DNA of 64,000 bases. It comes from an uncultured Haemophilus sp. (GTDB lineage: Bacteria; Pseudomonadota; Gammaproteobacteria; Enterobacterales; Pasteurellaceae). How positions within the stretch are numbered: the first letter of the stretch is position 1; each line of letters opens with the position of its first letter. The translations under genes and the position numbers were made by a program. The stretch covers positions 1-64,000 of the forward strand of contig CAJLFU010000002.1 in assembly GCA_905205995.1 (NCBI GenBank), written 5' to 3'. Below, piece after piece: positions 1-9,663 of this stretch. The notes under the pieces were generated by a model. The model was given only the letters and a program-made list of their open reading frames with translations. It did not search any database and was not told where the DNA came from.

Positions 1-54
1 GGCACCGGGTTTTGATCTCGGCATCCCTAGGTTCGAATCCTAGTACCCCAGCCA
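1..54 (+). tRNA. tRNA-Gln(UUG), 3' part only
   Basis: This is the 3' two thirds of a tRNA cut by the window edge. The anticodon loop TTTTGAT at 10-16 gives anticodon TTG at 12-14, closed by the stem at 5-9/17-21. The T arm is CTAGG-TTCGAAT-CCTAG, followed by the acceptor strand TACCCCA, discriminator G and encoded CCA at 52-54. The acceptor strand and anticodon match the bacterial glutamine tRNA (UUG). The 5' half lies outside the window. Confidence 0.93.
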
Positions 55-80
55 TCTTATTTTTCAATTTCTTTTGTATA

Positions 81-118
81 AAAAAATGCGATTAAATTTA
101 ACCGCACTTTGTTTTATT
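81..118. terminator. Bidirectional terminator after tRNA-Gln
   Basis: A near-perfect 20-base palindrome at 87-106 (TGCG...CGCA arms, one mismatch) is preceded by a run of A and followed by a T-rich tract. It would end the tRNA transcript on the plus strand and the small-protein transcript on the minus strand. One uptake signal (ACCGCACTT) is built into its right arm. Confidence 0.6.
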
Positions 119-131
119 TTTGTTTAAAATA

Positions 132-560
132 TTATTTACACATTCTCTCGATAAGTTTTGCTTCTAATCGGCGATGAAACCATGGTGTCGTATCAAATTC
201 ACTATCTTGATCCAGTAAGCCAAGATCAAAAGTATCTTCATCGACATATGGACTAGACTTATCTCCTATTCCATCCATGTATTCTTCACCAAGATCGTAA
301 AAGCCAAGTAAATTCTTATTAAGATCAAATACAAAAACTGTGGCACGATAACCCAAATTAAGTGAAAACCCATTAGGAATGAAACCTGCACAAACAGAAA
401 TATTACGCTTGAATTCTGGAAAACTGTGGTTTACACAATGATTAGTCGAGTTCATCGAAGATTCCATATCTTGACAAATATCACGCCATCGCCAGCTTAA
501 TGTGGCAACTAGTATAAGAACGATACAGATGAAGTGTCGTTTTTTCATTTTATTTCTCAT
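132..560 (-). CDS. Small hypothetical secreted or membrane-anchored protein
   Basis: I do not recognise this 142-residue protein. The N-terminus (KKRHF followed by the hydrophobic stretch ICIVLILVATLSW, about residues 8-22) looks like a signal anchor or an uncleaved signal peptide, so the rest is probably periplasmic. The body has several cysteines (near residues 42, 57 and the C-terminus) that could form disulfides, and an acidic C-terminal third. A second ATG at 548, preceded by GAGAAA, is a better-placed start than the ATG at 560, which directly abuts an uptake signal. The gene stands alone between a tRNA and prfC, on the same strand as prfC but separated from it by a terminator. Function unknown; a strain-variable gene is possible. 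Confidence 0.55.
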   Translation of the reverse strand: MRNKMKKRHFICIVLILVATLSWRWRDICQDMESSMNSTNHCVNHSFPEFKRNISVCAGFIPNGFSLNLGYRATVFVFDLNKNLLGFYDLGEEYMDGIGDKSSPYVDEDTFDLGLLDQDSEFDTTPWFHRRLEAKLIERMCK

Positions 561-561
561 A

Positions 562-601
562 AAGTGCGGTACTTAATTCACTATAAATTTTGACCGCACT
601 T
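562..601 (-). terminator. Inverted uptake-signal pair ending prfC
   Basis: AAGTGCGGT at 562-570 and ACCGCACTT at 593-601 form a 9-bp inverted repeat with a 22-base loop, eleven bases past the prfC stop. Head-to-head uptake signals commonly serve as terminators in Haemophilus. The T-run is poor, so strength is uncertain. Confidence 0.5.
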
Positions 602-611
602 CGTATTGTAA

Positions 612-2195
612 TTAATGTTCCCTTGTCTTAAAGAAGGTCACATCAGGATAACGTTCTTGTGCAAGATTTAAGTTAACCATAGTTGGTGCAATGTAAGTAA
701 GATTATCTCCACCATCTAATGCTAGATTTTGCTCATTTTTACGTTTGAACTCTTCAAATTTTTTGTTATCCGCACATTCTACCCAACGGGCCGTTGCGAC
801 ATTGACCGTTTCGTAAATGGCTTCAACGTTATATTCTGATTTCAAACGCGAAACAACCACATCAAACTGTAACACACCGACTGCGCCAACAATCAAATCA
901 TTGTTGCTTAATGGACGGAATACTTGCACAGCACCTTCTTCAGAAAGTTGTACTAAGCCTTTCAACAATTGTTTTTGTTTAAGTGGATCTTTCAAACGAA
1001 TACGACGGAATAATTCAGGAGCAAAGTTTGGAATACCGGTAAATTTAAGTTCTTCACCTTGTGTGAAGGTATCGCCAATTTGAATTGTACCGTGATTGTG
1101 CAAGCCGATAATATCACCAGCATAGGCCTCATCGGCATGGGTACGGTCACCCGCCATAAAGGTAAGCGCATCAGAAATAACCACATCTTTACCAATACGC
1201 ACATGTTTAAGTTTCATCCCTTTTTCGTATTTACCAGAAACTACGCGTAGGAAAGCCACTCGGTCGCGGTGTTTTGGATCCATATTGGCTTGGATTTTAA
1301 ACACAAAACCAGTGAATTTTTCTTCTTCTGCTGAAACCTTACGGGTATCAGCTTGACGAGCTTGTGGTGCAGGTGCCCATTCAGTTAAACCATCTAAGAA
1401 ATGATCGACACCGAAGTTGCCTAATGCAGTACCAAAAAAGACAGGCGTCAATTCACCACTTAAGAATAAATCCAGATCAAATTCATTACTTGCACCTTTT
1501 ACTAATTCTAATTCATCACGCAATTGTTGGGCTAAGTCATCGCCTACGGCAGCGTCTAATTCTGGACTATTTAAGCCTTTCACAATTCGTACTTCTTGAA
1601 TGGTCGAACCTTGGCCACTTTGATAAAGATAGGTTTCATCTTTATATAAATGATAAACCCCTTTAAACAATTTACCGCAACCAATCGGCCAAGTAATCGG
1701 TGCACAATGGATTTTTAATACGCTTTCCACTTCATCTAATAATTCCATTGGATCACGAATATCACGGTCAAGTTTATTCATGAAAGTGATAATTGGCGTA
1801 TCGCGTAAACGGGTCACTTCCATTAATTTAATGGTACGTTCCTCAACCCCTTTTGCTGAGTCGATAACCATTAAGCAGCTATCCACAGCCGTCAAAGTGC
1901 GGTAGGTATCTTCCGAGAAATCCTCATGCCCCGGCGTATCCAATAAATTCACTAAGCACTCATTGTAAGGGAATTGCATCACGGAAGTTGTAATAGAAAT
2001 ACCACGTTGCTTTTCCATTTCCATCCAGTCAGATTTTGCATGTTGTGCAGAGCCTTTACCTTTTACTGAGCCCGCTTTTTGAATGGCATTGCCGTATAAC
2101 AATACTTTTTCTGTGATGGTAGTTTTACCCGCGTCAGGGTGGGAAATAATCGCAAATGTGCGACGTTTATTCACTTCTTCTAATGGATAACTCAT
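612..2195 (-). CDS. prfC: Peptide chain release factor 3 (RF3)
   Basis: This translational GTPase recycles RF1/RF2 from the ribosome after termination. At 527 residues it has the usual RF3 length. The G-domain motifs are all visible: the P-loop [13 protein letters not shown] near residues 17-29, the switch II motif [12 protein letters not shown], and NKLD. The sequence then runs through the beta-barrel domain into the RF3-specific C-terminal domain. The ATG at 2195 gives the standard [20 protein letters not shown] start, though only a weak GAAGAAA ribosome site precedes it. The gene is monocistronic and divergent from purC. Confidence 0.97.
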   Translation of the reverse strand: MSYPLEEVNKRRTFAIISHPDAGKTTITEKVLLYGNAIQKAGSVKGKGSAQHAKSDWMEMEKQRGISITTSVMQFPYNECLVNLLDTPGHEDFSEDTYRTLTAVDSCLMVIDSAKGVEERTIKLMEVTRLRDTPIITFMNKLDRDIRDPMELLDEVESVLKIHCAPITWPIGCGKLFKGVYHLYKDETYLYQSGQGSTIQEVRIVKGLNSPELDAAVGDDLAQQLRDELELVKGASNEFDLDLFLSGELTPVFFGTALGNFGVDHFLDGLTEWAPAPQARQADTRKVSAEEEKFTGFVFKIQANMDPKHRDRVAFLRVVSGKYEKGMKLKHVRIGKDVVISDALTFMAGDRTHADEAYAGDIIGLHNHGTIQIGDTFTQGEELKFTGIPNFAPELFRRIRLKDPLKQKQLLKGLVQLSEEGAVQVFRPLSNNDLIVGAVGVLQFDVVVSRLKSEYNVEAIYETVNVATARWVECADNKKFEEFKRKNEQNLALDGGDNLTYIAPTMVNLNLAQERYPDVTFFKTREH

Positions 2196-2346
2196 TTGTC
2201 TTGTTTCTTCTGTTTTAAATAATGCTGTATTGTCGCTGATTTTCAGATTGAGCTCAAATTAAATTGTTTTTCTTTTGTTATCTATAGCTTATTTAGGTGT
2301 ATGATGACTCTGTAATTTCTTTTCTTTAAAAATTTTTGATAAAAAA

Positions 2347-2362
2347 AAGCAAACGTTTGCGC
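2347..2362. promoter_or_regulatory. PurR operator for purC
   Basis: The 16-mer AAGCAAACGTTTGCGC matches 14 of 16 positions of the enterobacterial PurR consensus ACGCAAACGTTTGCGT, including the whole central palindrome. It sits just upstream of a TATAAT (2374-2379) in the purC leader, so PurR with hypoxanthine or guanine would repress purC. Confidence 0.85.
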
Positions 2363-2419
2363 AAGAAATGAGATATAATATGTGCCGATTTTTTATTCTT
2401 ATAATAAAAGGTGCAAGCA

Positions 2420-3280
2420 ATGACACAACTTAGTCTAAAAAAAATCTATTCGGGAAAAGTGCGTGATCTTTATGAGATCGATGATAAACGGATGTTAATG
2501 GTAGCCAGTGACCGTTTGTCTGCATTTGATGTGATTTTAGATGATCCTATCCCACGCAAAGGTGAAATTCTGACTCAAATTTCCAATTTCTGGTTCAATA
2601 AGTTAGCTCATATTATGCCGAATCATTTTACAGGTGATTCAGTTTATGATGTGTTACCAAAAGAAGAAGCTGATTTAGTAAAAGATCGCGCAGTGGTATG
2701 TAAGCGTTTGAAACCAATAAAAATTGAATCTATCGTGCGTGGTTATTTAACGGGTAGTGGGCTAAAAGATTATAAACAAACGGGTACCATTTGTGGTTTG
2801 AAATTACCGGAAGGATTAGTTGAGGCAAGTAAATTACCTGAACCAATTTTTACGCCATCAAGTAAAGAAGAAGTGGGTAATCACGATATCAATATTAGCT
2901 ATGAAGAATGTGAAAAAGCAATTGGCGCAGAGTTAGCGGCACAAGTGAAAGAAAAAGCCATTGCACTTTATACTGAGGCAGCAAAATATGCGCTCACTAA
3001 AGGGATTATTATTTGCGATACTAAATTTGAATTTGGTTTAGATGAAAATGGTACGCTTACTTTAATGGATGAGGTATTAACACCGGATTCGAGTCGTTTT
3101 TGGTCAGTTGATACTTATAAAGAAGGAACAAATCCACCGTCATTTGATAAGCAATTTGTACGAGATTGGTTAGAGCAAAGTGGTTGGAATAAACAACCGC
3201 CAGCACCTGAAGTACCAAAAGAAGTGATTGAAAAAACAGTTGCAAAATATCAAGAGGCGTTGGATTTATTAACAAAATAA
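2420..3280 (+). CDS. purC: Phosphoribosylaminoimidazole-succinocarboxamide synthase (SAICAR synthetase)
   Basis: PurC joins CAIR and aspartate with ATP to give SAICAR in de novo purine synthesis. The N-terminal motif [13 protein letters not shown], then SDRLSAFD and the CDTKFEFG motif near residue 200, are diagnostic. At 286 residues it belongs to the long, yeast-like PurC type rather than the roughly 237-residue E. coli type. I chose the ATG at 2420 over the in-frame GTG at 2411, because the AAAGG ribosome site overlaps that GTG and is properly spaced only for the ATG. The PurR box upstream indicates purine repression. Confidence 0.96.
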   Translation: MTQLSLKKIYSGKVRDLYEIDDKRMLMVASDRLSAFDVILDDPIPRKGEILTQISNFWFNKLAHIMPNHFTGDSVYDVLPKEEADLVKDRAVVCKRLKPIKIESIVRGYLTGSGLKDYKQTGTICGLKLPEGLVEASKLPEPIFTPSSKEEVGNHDINISYEECEKAIGAELAAQVKEKAIALYTEAAKYALTKGIIICDTKFEFGLDENGTLTLMDEVLTPDSSRFWSVDTYKEGTNPPSFDKQFVRDWLEQSGWNKQPPAPEVPKEVIEKTVAKYQEALDLLTK

Positions 3281-3290
3281 CATTAACAAA

Positions 3291-3324
3291 CTCCCTGCTA
3301 TGCTTTAGAATGGCGGGGATTTTT
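3291..3324 (+). terminator. purC terminator
   Basis: TCCCTGC (3292-3298) pairs with GGCGGGGA (3312-3319) through G-T wobbles and is followed directly by TTTTT, eleven bases after the purC stop. Confidence 0.65.
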
Positions 3325-3352
3325 ATGGATAAAATATTGTGAATAAAAGAGT

Positions 3353-4183
3353 ATGAAATCTGTTGCAATAGTTGGTTTAGGTTGGTTAGGCTTACCGCTG
3401 GCACTGCACTTAAAAGAGATTGGTTGGTGTGTAAAAGGATCAAAACAATCCCCTGAGGATGCTCAAAAATTGCATCAGCTAGGTATTGAAACTTATCCTT
3501 TTTCGCTTTCTGGCGAAATGAAGCATTTACCAGACCATATTTGCACTCTTTTTAATGTAGATGCTCTTATTATCACCTTACCACCTAGCCGTTTTTCTTC
3601 TCAACAATATTGTGAACATCTTGCTTTTTTAGCTAATCAAGCAAAGAAACAAAGTGTACAGCACTTGATTTTTACCAGTTCAACGTCTGTTTTTCCTGAT
3701 ATTTCGGGGCAATTTGATGAAAGTTCTCAACTTTCAGCTGAAATAGAAATTGGTAAAACACTGATACAAGCCGAGCAGTGCTTGTTCCAATCGGAAATAT
3801 CTCATTGCGATATTCTTCGACTTGCAGGATTAATTGGTAAACAACGCCATCCGGTTAAATTCTTAGCTGGAAAACACAATTTAAAGCAGGGTAATTCACC
3901 TGTTAATTTGGTGCATCTTGAGGATTGTATCCAGGCTATTAGCGCCTTACTCATGAATCCAAATGGATTGCGAGTTTACCATCTTTGCGCTCCAGTTCAT
4001 CCTACGCGAGCAGAATATTACACAAAAGCAGCGGCATGTTATGATTTATTCACACCACAATTTGAATGTAGTGATTCGGATCCGAAACGAATCATTATGG
4101 CAGATAAAATTTGTCGAGATTTAGGCTTCACTTATAGTTATCCAAATCCCGATGATATGTTAGAAAAGCGCAGTGATTTTTGA
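3353..4183 (+). CDS. NAD(P)-binding SDR-like protein, YeeZ type
   Basis: This 276-residue protein has an N-terminal Rossmann fold with the dinucleotide motif GLGWLG at residues 8-13 and a beta-alpha-beta pattern typical of extended short-chain dehydrogenase/epimerases. A TSSTSVFP segment near residue 110 sits where the catalytic serine strand lies in this superfamily, but the YxxxK pair is not obvious. That fits the atypical YeeZ/WcaG branch, whose substrate is unknown. It is a single gene between purC and argG, with an uptake signal overlapping its stop region at 4182-4192. Function beyond nucleotide-dependent oxidoreductase or epimerase should not be assumed. Confidence 0.75.
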   Translation: MKSVAIVGLGWLGLPLALHLKEIGWCVKGSKQSPEDAQKLHQLGIETYPFSLSGEMKHLPDHICTLFNVDALIITLPPSRFSSQQYCEHLAFLANQAKKQSVQHLIFTSSTSVFPDISGQFDESSQLSAEIEIGKTLIQAEQCLFQSEISHCDILRLAGLIGKQRHPVKFLAGKHNLKQGNSPVNLVHLEDCIQAISALLMNPNGLRVYHLCAPVHPTRAEYYTKAAACYDLFTPQFECSDSDPKRIIMADKICRDLGFTYSYPNPDDMLEKRSDF

Positions 4184-4231
4184 CCGCACTTTTTAAAGAT
4201 TCACTCACCATAACCACAATGAAGGAAATAA

Positions 4232-5569
<1,338 letters not shown>

Positions 5570-5587
5570 TTTTCTCTTCTAAATTGG

Positions 5588-5618
5588 AAAAAGTGCGGTC
5601 GATTTTGACCGCACTTTT
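5588..5618 (+). terminator. Uptake-signal hairpin terminator after argG
   Basis: Two complete uptake signals face each other (AAAAGTGCGGTC at 5589-5600, GACCGCACTTTT at 5607-5618) with a six-base loop. This is a strong stem 20 bases past the argG stop. Confidence 0.8.
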
Positions 5619-5633
5619 GATTAGCATAATAAA

Positions 5634-5669
5634 AAAACCTTAGGTTTTGACCTAAGGTTTTATTTTTTT
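5634..5669. terminator. Bidirectional terminator between argG and fur
   Basis: The perfect 11-bp inverted repeat AAAACCTTAGG/CCTAAGGTTTT (5634-5644 and 5651-5661) is flanked by A7 on the left and a T-rich run on the right. It can therefore terminate argG on the plus strand and fur on the minus strand. Confidence 0.85.
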
Positions 5670-5677
5670 AGAAAGAA

Positions 5678-6112
5678 TTATTTTTTCTCATCACATTTGT
5701 TGATATCGCTACATTTTCCGTAGAGGTATAAACTATGTGCTTTTAATTTGATGCCATGTTGTTCACTGATTTCTTTTTGACGCTGTTCGATAATATTATC
5801 AGTAAACTCAAATACTTTACCGCAATCTTCACAGATAATGTGATCGTGGTGTTCTGTTGGTGCAAGTTCAAAAACAGACTTGTTACCTTCAAAATTATGA
5901 CGAATTAAGATATGCGCTTCATCAAATTGGTTAAGTACGCGATATACCGTTGCAAGACCAATATCACTGCCTTGTTCTAATAAGATTTTATACACTTCTT
6001 CAGCTGAGAAATGCTCGTTTTTATGTTCTTGCATTAACGCAAGGATAGTCAGCCGGGGTTCGGTGATTTTCAACCCTGCTTTTTTGAGTAATTTGATGTT
6101 TTCTTCAGACAT
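5678..6112 (-). CDS. fur: Ferric uptake regulator
   Basis: Fur is the iron-sensing dimeric repressor; with ferrous iron it binds Fur boxes at iron-uptake and other promoters. The protein has 144 residues. The winged helix spans about residues 1-80 (recognition region GLATVYRVLNQFDE). The dimerisation domain carries the metal ligands HHDH at 88-91, the structural zinc pair C94/C97, and a second pair near C134 and C140. It lies 35 bases downstream of fldA on the same strand. The fldA-fur pair is a conserved gammaproteobacterial arrangement, probably driven by the promoter upstream of fldA. Confidence 0.97.
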   Translation of the reverse strand: MSEENIKLLKKAGLKITEPRLTILALMQEHKNEHFSAEEVYKILLEQGSDIGLATVYRVLNQFDEAHILIRHNFEGNKSVFELAPTEHHDHIICEDCGKVFEFTDNIIEQRQKEISEQHGIKLKAHSLYLYGKCSDINKCDEKK

Positions 6113-6147
6113 AATGTTCCCTTAATTTGCTAAATATAAAGAGATGG

Positions 6148-6672
6148 TTAAGCTAATTCTGCTAAACACATTTCATCGTAGATTTGTTTCGTCCATTTCT
6201 CTACACGTTCTGCTGTGAGCTCTGGTTGACGATCTTCATCGATACATAAACCGATAAAGTTTCCGTCATCTAATAATGCTTTTGATGCTTCAAAGGTGTA
6301 ACCATCAGTTGACCAATTGCCCACGATAATCGCGCCACGTGGTTCAACGATATCACGTACTGTACCGATCGCATCACAGAAATAATCAGCATAATCTTCC
6401 TGATCGCCACAGCCAAAAATACCGACTAACTTGTCAGTAAAATCAATTTCTTCTAAGGTAGGAAAAAAATCATCCCAGTCAGCTTGCGCTTCACCGTAAT
6501 ACCAAGTCGGAATACCGAAAAGTAAAAAATCATAACCTTCGATATCTTCTTTCGAGCTTTTTGCAATGTCACGAATATCAACGAGTTCGTTACCTAATTG
6601 CTTTTGAATCATTTTTGCAATGTTTTCTGTATTACCTGTGTCACTACCGTAAAATAAACCGACAACTGCCAT
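6148..6672 (-). CDS. fldA: Flavodoxin I
   Basis: Flavodoxin is an FMN-binding electron carrier, used for example with radical-SAM enzymes and ferredoxin/flavodoxin reductase. The phosphate-binding loop GSDTGNTE is at residues 9-16, and the aromatic flavin loops PTWYYGE and GDQEDYADYFCD follow. From the ATG at 6672 the protein has 174 residues, close to E. coli FldA. An open frame extends 17 codons further upstream, but AAAGGAAAGAAC directly before 6672 and the conserved MAVVGLFYGS start decide for the internal ATG. It is first in an operon with fur. Confidence 0.96.
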   Translation of the reverse strand: MAVVGLFYGSDTGNTENIAKMIQKQLGNELVDIRDIAKSSKEDIEGYDFLLFGIPTWYYGEAQADWDDFFPTLEEIDFTDKLVGIFGCGDQEDYADYFCDAIGTVRDIVEPRGAIIVGNWSTDGYTFEASKALLDDGNFIGLCIDEDRQPELTAERVEKWTKQIYDEMCLAELA

Positions 6673-6742
6673 TGTTCTTTCCTTTTGAAATAAAATTAGG
6701 TGAATAGAAAAAATTAGGGGCAAAGCCCTACAATTTGTGCGA

Positions 6743-6808
6743 ACTATACCACAAATGAATTCTCATTTGAATAGAATAATTCTCATTTAAAACGATTAAT
6801 TCTTATTT
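6743..6808 (-). promoter_or_regulatory. fldA-fur promoter with three Fur-like direct repeats
   Basis: Read on the minus strand, AAATGAGAATT occurs at 6768-6758 and 6788-6778, and AAATAAGAATT at 6808-6798. The three 11-mers are spaced exactly 20 bases apart, and the last overlaps the end of ybfF. A candidate -10 TATAGT lies at 6748-6743 and a weak -35 TTCAAA at 6771-6766, inside the first repeat region. The repeats resemble Fur half-sites (12 of 19 consensus positions for the best frame), so iron-dependent autoregulation is inferred. Confidence 0.55.
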
Positions 6809-7581
6809 AGAAACCTATCAATAGCACGTATCACAAAATCAGGTTTTTCTGCATGAACCCAGTGCCCACAACCATTGATAGTGAACGAGGTCGCATTCGG
6901 GAATTGTTTTAGAATGCTTTCTGTATATTCAGGTTTAATATAAGATGAAAGCCCACCTTTGATGAAGAGTGTAGGCGTATTAGCGAAGACCTCTTGCCAA
7001 TCCATTAGCTCTGCATAATGTTCAAAAAGTGCGGTTAAATTGAAACGAAAATATTCGCTTGAAGTAGGCTCAAAAGATTTTAACATAAACTGCACCACGC
7101 TAGGATCGGCAATTTCGCTTTCTAAAATAGGCTTAGCTTGTTGACGAGTTTGTGGTTGAGCTTTTTTCACTGCAAACAAACCACGAAACACATCATCATG
7201 TCCCGCACTGCTATTAGCTACTGGTGCAATATCAATGACAACTAATTTTTCCACGCGCTGTGGTTGAAGTGCGGTCATTTTCATGGCCGTTTTTCCGCCC
7301 ATTGAATGACCAATTAAGATCACTTTATCTAATTTAAGGTGATCTATAAGTTGCCATACATCATCAGCCATGACATCGTAATTTATTGTTTCTGAATGAA
7401 AACTTTGTCCGTGGTTGCGTAAATCTACACGTAAAATGTTATAGTTATCGCTAAATGCACGGGCAATAACCCCAAGATTATTCATATCCCCAAATAAGCC
7501 GTGAATAAAAACTAAGGTATGCGAATTAATTGCTTGTTTTGTTTGATGAAATTGATAGTTTAATAATTGGGAAGATGACAT
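6796..7581 (-). CDS. ybfF: Alpha/beta-hydrolase esterase, YbfF family
   Basis: This 261-residue alpha/beta hydrolase has the nucleophile elbow GHSMGG (serine near residue 98), an oxyanion-region motif HGLFGDMNNLG near residue 26, and a C-terminal catalytic histidine in GCGHWVHAEKPD. YbfF-type esterases cleave short- to medium-chain thioesters and esters, with malonyl-CoA and palmitoyl-CoA reported for the E. coli protein. The gene lies next to seqA but divergent from it, the same neighbourhood as in E. coli and H. influenzae. Its 3' end overlaps the third Fur-like repeat of the fldA promoter. Confidence 0.88.
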   Translation of the reverse strand: MSSSQLLNYQFHQTKQAINSHTLVFIHGLFGDMNNLGVIARAFSDNYNILRVDLRNHGQSFHSETINYDVMADDVWQLIDHLKLDKVILIGHSMGGKTAMKMTALQPQRVEKLVVIDIAPVANSSAGHDDVFRGLFAVKKAQPQTRQQAKPILESEIADPSVVQFMLKSFEPTSSEYFRFNLTALFEHYAELMDWQEVFANTPTLFIKGGLSSYIKPEYTESILKQFPNATSFTINGCGHWVHAEKPDFVIRAIDRFLNKN

Positions 7582-7651
7582 ATATTTTGCGTGAGAATTT
7601 GGTTAGAAATCGTTATAATGGGTGAAAATTTTAGCAAACGGAGAGAAAAAA

Positions 7652-8293
7652 ATGAAGATAATTGAAGTTGATGAAGAATTATATCAATACATTGCTGCAC
7701 AAACTCAGTCTATTGGAGAAAGTGCTTCTGATATTCTTCGCCGTTTGTTAAATTTACCAGCTCACGCAACAAGCAAGGTTGATTTCTTTGAATCAGACGT
7801 ATCAGCTGAAAATCCAAAAAGTGCGGTGCATTCTGAGCCAGTTTTAACGGAAAAAACAACCGAAGCAACTCAACCAAAAGTTGAACCTGTTGAGCCGCCA
7901 AAAGTAGTGAAAAAACAATCGGATGAAGCAATTAATCATATTGTTGATAAAGTTCGTGCGCTCTTGAATTCTGCTGAATTTAAAGAAGAGCCAAAAGCAG
8001 TTGTACGTTTTTTAAGTATATTACGTACACTTTATCGTACCAATCCAGAAAGTTTCGCACAGGCAACAGAAAGCCTACAAGGTCGCACTCGTGTTTATTT
8101 TGCTCGTGACGAAGGAACGTTGCTTGTGGCAGGTAATCACACGAAACCAAAACAAATTCCAGATACACCATATTGGGTGATTACCAATACCAATAGTGGT
8201 CGTAAGATGCTGATGCTAGAAGGGGCGATGCAATCTATGCATTTGCCAGAATATTTAATTGATGAAGTTCGCCCTTATTTCGTTAGCAACTAA
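7652..8293 (+). CDS. seqA: Negative modulator of replication initiation SeqA
   Basis: SeqA binds hemimethylated GATC sites at oriC, sequesters new origins and organises nascent DNA. The N-terminal oligomerisation domain (KIIEVDEELYQYIAAQTQSI...ASDILRRLL) and the C-terminal DNA-binding domain (about residues 100-213, TNTNSGRKMLMLEGAM near the end) are both clear. At 213 residues it is longer than E. coli SeqA (181). The extra length is a Pro/Glu/Lys/Thr-rich linker (about 40-95) that carries an uptake signal at 7819-7827. The ATG at 7652 with GGAGAG eight bases upstream is preferred to the in-frame GTG at 7622. Confidence 0.95.
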   Translation: MKIIEVDEELYQYIAAQTQSIGESASDILRRLLNLPAHATSKVDFFESDVSAENPKSAVHSEPVLTEKTTEATQPKVEPVEPPKVVKKQSDEAINHIVDKVRALLNSAEFKEEPKAVVRFLSILRTLYRTNPESFAQATESLQGRTRVYFARDEGTLLVAGNHTKPKQIPDTPYWVITNTNSGRKMLMLEGAMQSMHLPEYLIDEVRPYFVSN

Positions 8294-8297
8294 TTCG

Positions 8298-9650
8298 ATG
8301 CAAAAATTCCCTTGGCAAGCATTTGCCCAAAATTCAGCGTATGCAGATCAGATCGCGTTGCGAAATTCGCAGGGCGATCCTTTTACTTGGGTGGAACTTG
8401 CTGAGAAAATTAATCAAGTGGAAGCCTTTCTTTTACAGGAAGGTGTGACGACGCAAAGTGCGGTTGCTTTTTGTGGTAAAAATTCAGAACAGATTTTATT
8501 TCTTTATTTAGCCGTTATTCAGCTAGGCGCAAAAATTTTAGGAATCAATCCAGCATTTCCGCAAGAAAAAGCAGCTGAATTGTGCCAAGTATATGGGGTG
8601 GATTTTTGTTATCAAACCGAAGATATTCATTATTTAGCAGCTGAAGCATTACCCGAACATAAAGCGAATTTTACAAAAACGGCAACGATGACGCTCACAT
8701 CGGGTTCGACTGGTTTGCCTAAAGCTGTGGTGCATAATGTTTCTGCTCATTTAGCTAATGCGGAAGGCGTTTGTGCCTTAATGAATTTTGGCAAAGATCA
8801 ATCATGGCTACTTTCTTTACCGCTTTATCATGTTTCCGGACAAGGTATTGTGTGGCGTTGGCTGTATGCGGGTGCAACTTTAGTACTGCCGAAAGAAGAT
8901 TTTTATCAATCTATTGGTGAGGTTTCCCATGTTTCTCTCGTGCCAACGCAATTGCAGCGTTGGTTTGATTATTTGACGGAGCATCCTCAACCAGTTCAAA
9001 CACAAGCTGTGTTATTAGGTGGAACACAAATCCCTGTAAAATTAACCCAAGTATTAAGTGAATTAGGTATTCGAAGCTATTCAGGCTATGGTATGACAGA
9101 AATGGCTTCTACCGTATTCGCGAAACAATCAGATGGAAAAGTTGGTGTAGGTCAACCTCTACTTGGCCGAGCGTTCAAGTTAGTGAATGAAGAAGTTTGG
9201 CTAAAAGGAGCGGGACTTGCCATGGGATATTGGCGCAATGGGTGTGTTGATCCGCTTACTAATGCTGAAGGTTGGTTCCAAACCAAAGATAAAGGTCAAT
9301 GGCTCGATAACGAATTAGTCATCCAAGGCCGATTGGATAATATGTTTATTTCCGGTGGTGAAAATATTCAGCCGGAAGAAATTGAAAAGGTGATTGCACA
9401 ATCAGATTTAGTAAAACAAGTCTTTGTTTTACCTAAACATGATGAGGAATTTGGTCAACGCCCAGTGGCATTGGTGGAATTTCATATGCCGTTTAATGAA
9501 AGTGCGGTCGAATCTCTCAACGTTTTTTTACAAGGGCGATTGGAACGATTCAAGCAACCCGTTGCCTACTATGAACTCCCACAGGATTTAATCCAAGGGG
9601 CAATTAAGATTTCTCGCAAAGCACTCGCCGATTGGCTGTTGCAACAATAG
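8298..9650 (+). CDS. menE: o-Succinylbenzoate-CoA ligase
   Basis: MenE activates o-succinylbenzoate with CoA and ATP in menaquinone synthesis, important for anaerobic respiration. The AMP-binding signature MTLTSGSTGLPKAVVH, the GYGMTEMAST motif and the hinge-to-catalytic-lysine region (ISGGENIQPEEIE ... GAIKISRKAL) mark the ANL superfamily. The 450-residue length and the LSLPLYHVSGQGIVWRW segment fit MenE. I start it at the ATG at 8298, four bases after the seqA stop, although the frame is open from 8259 inside seqA. It is probably co-transcribed with seqA. The other men genes are not in the window. Confidence 0.9.
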   Translation: MQKFPWQAFAQNSAYADQIALRNSQGDPFTWVELAEKINQVEAFLLQEGVTTQSAVAFCGKNSEQILFLYLAVIQLGAKILGINPAFPQEKAAELCQVYGVDFCYQTEDIHYLAAEALPEHKANFTKTATMTLTSGSTGLPKAVVHNVSAHLANAEGVCALMNFGKDQSWLLSLPLYHVSGQGIVWRWLYAGATLVLPKEDFYQSIGEVSHVSLVPTQLQRWFDYLTEHPQPVQTQAVLLGGTQIPVKLTQVLSELGIRSYSGYGMTEMASTVFAKQSDGKVGVGQPLLGRAFKLVNEEVWLKGAGLAMGYWRNGCVDPLTNAEGWFQTKDKGQWLDNELVIQGRLDNMFISGGENIQPEEIEKVIAQSDLVKQVFVLPKHDEEFGQRPVALVEFHMPFNESAVESLNVFLQGRLERFKQPVAYYELPQDLIQGAIKISRKALADWLLQQ

Positions 9651-9663
9651 GAAAGTCGATTTA

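Noticed and set aside
6673..6723. Longer flavodoxin start at 6723
   Set aside because: The extension (MPLIFSIHLILF) covers the ribosome site and is not part of flavodoxins.
7622..7651. GTG start for seqA ten codons upstream
   Set aside because: It would place the GGAGAG ribosome site inside the gene; the ATG at 7652 has good spacing and the conserved MKIIEVDEELY start.
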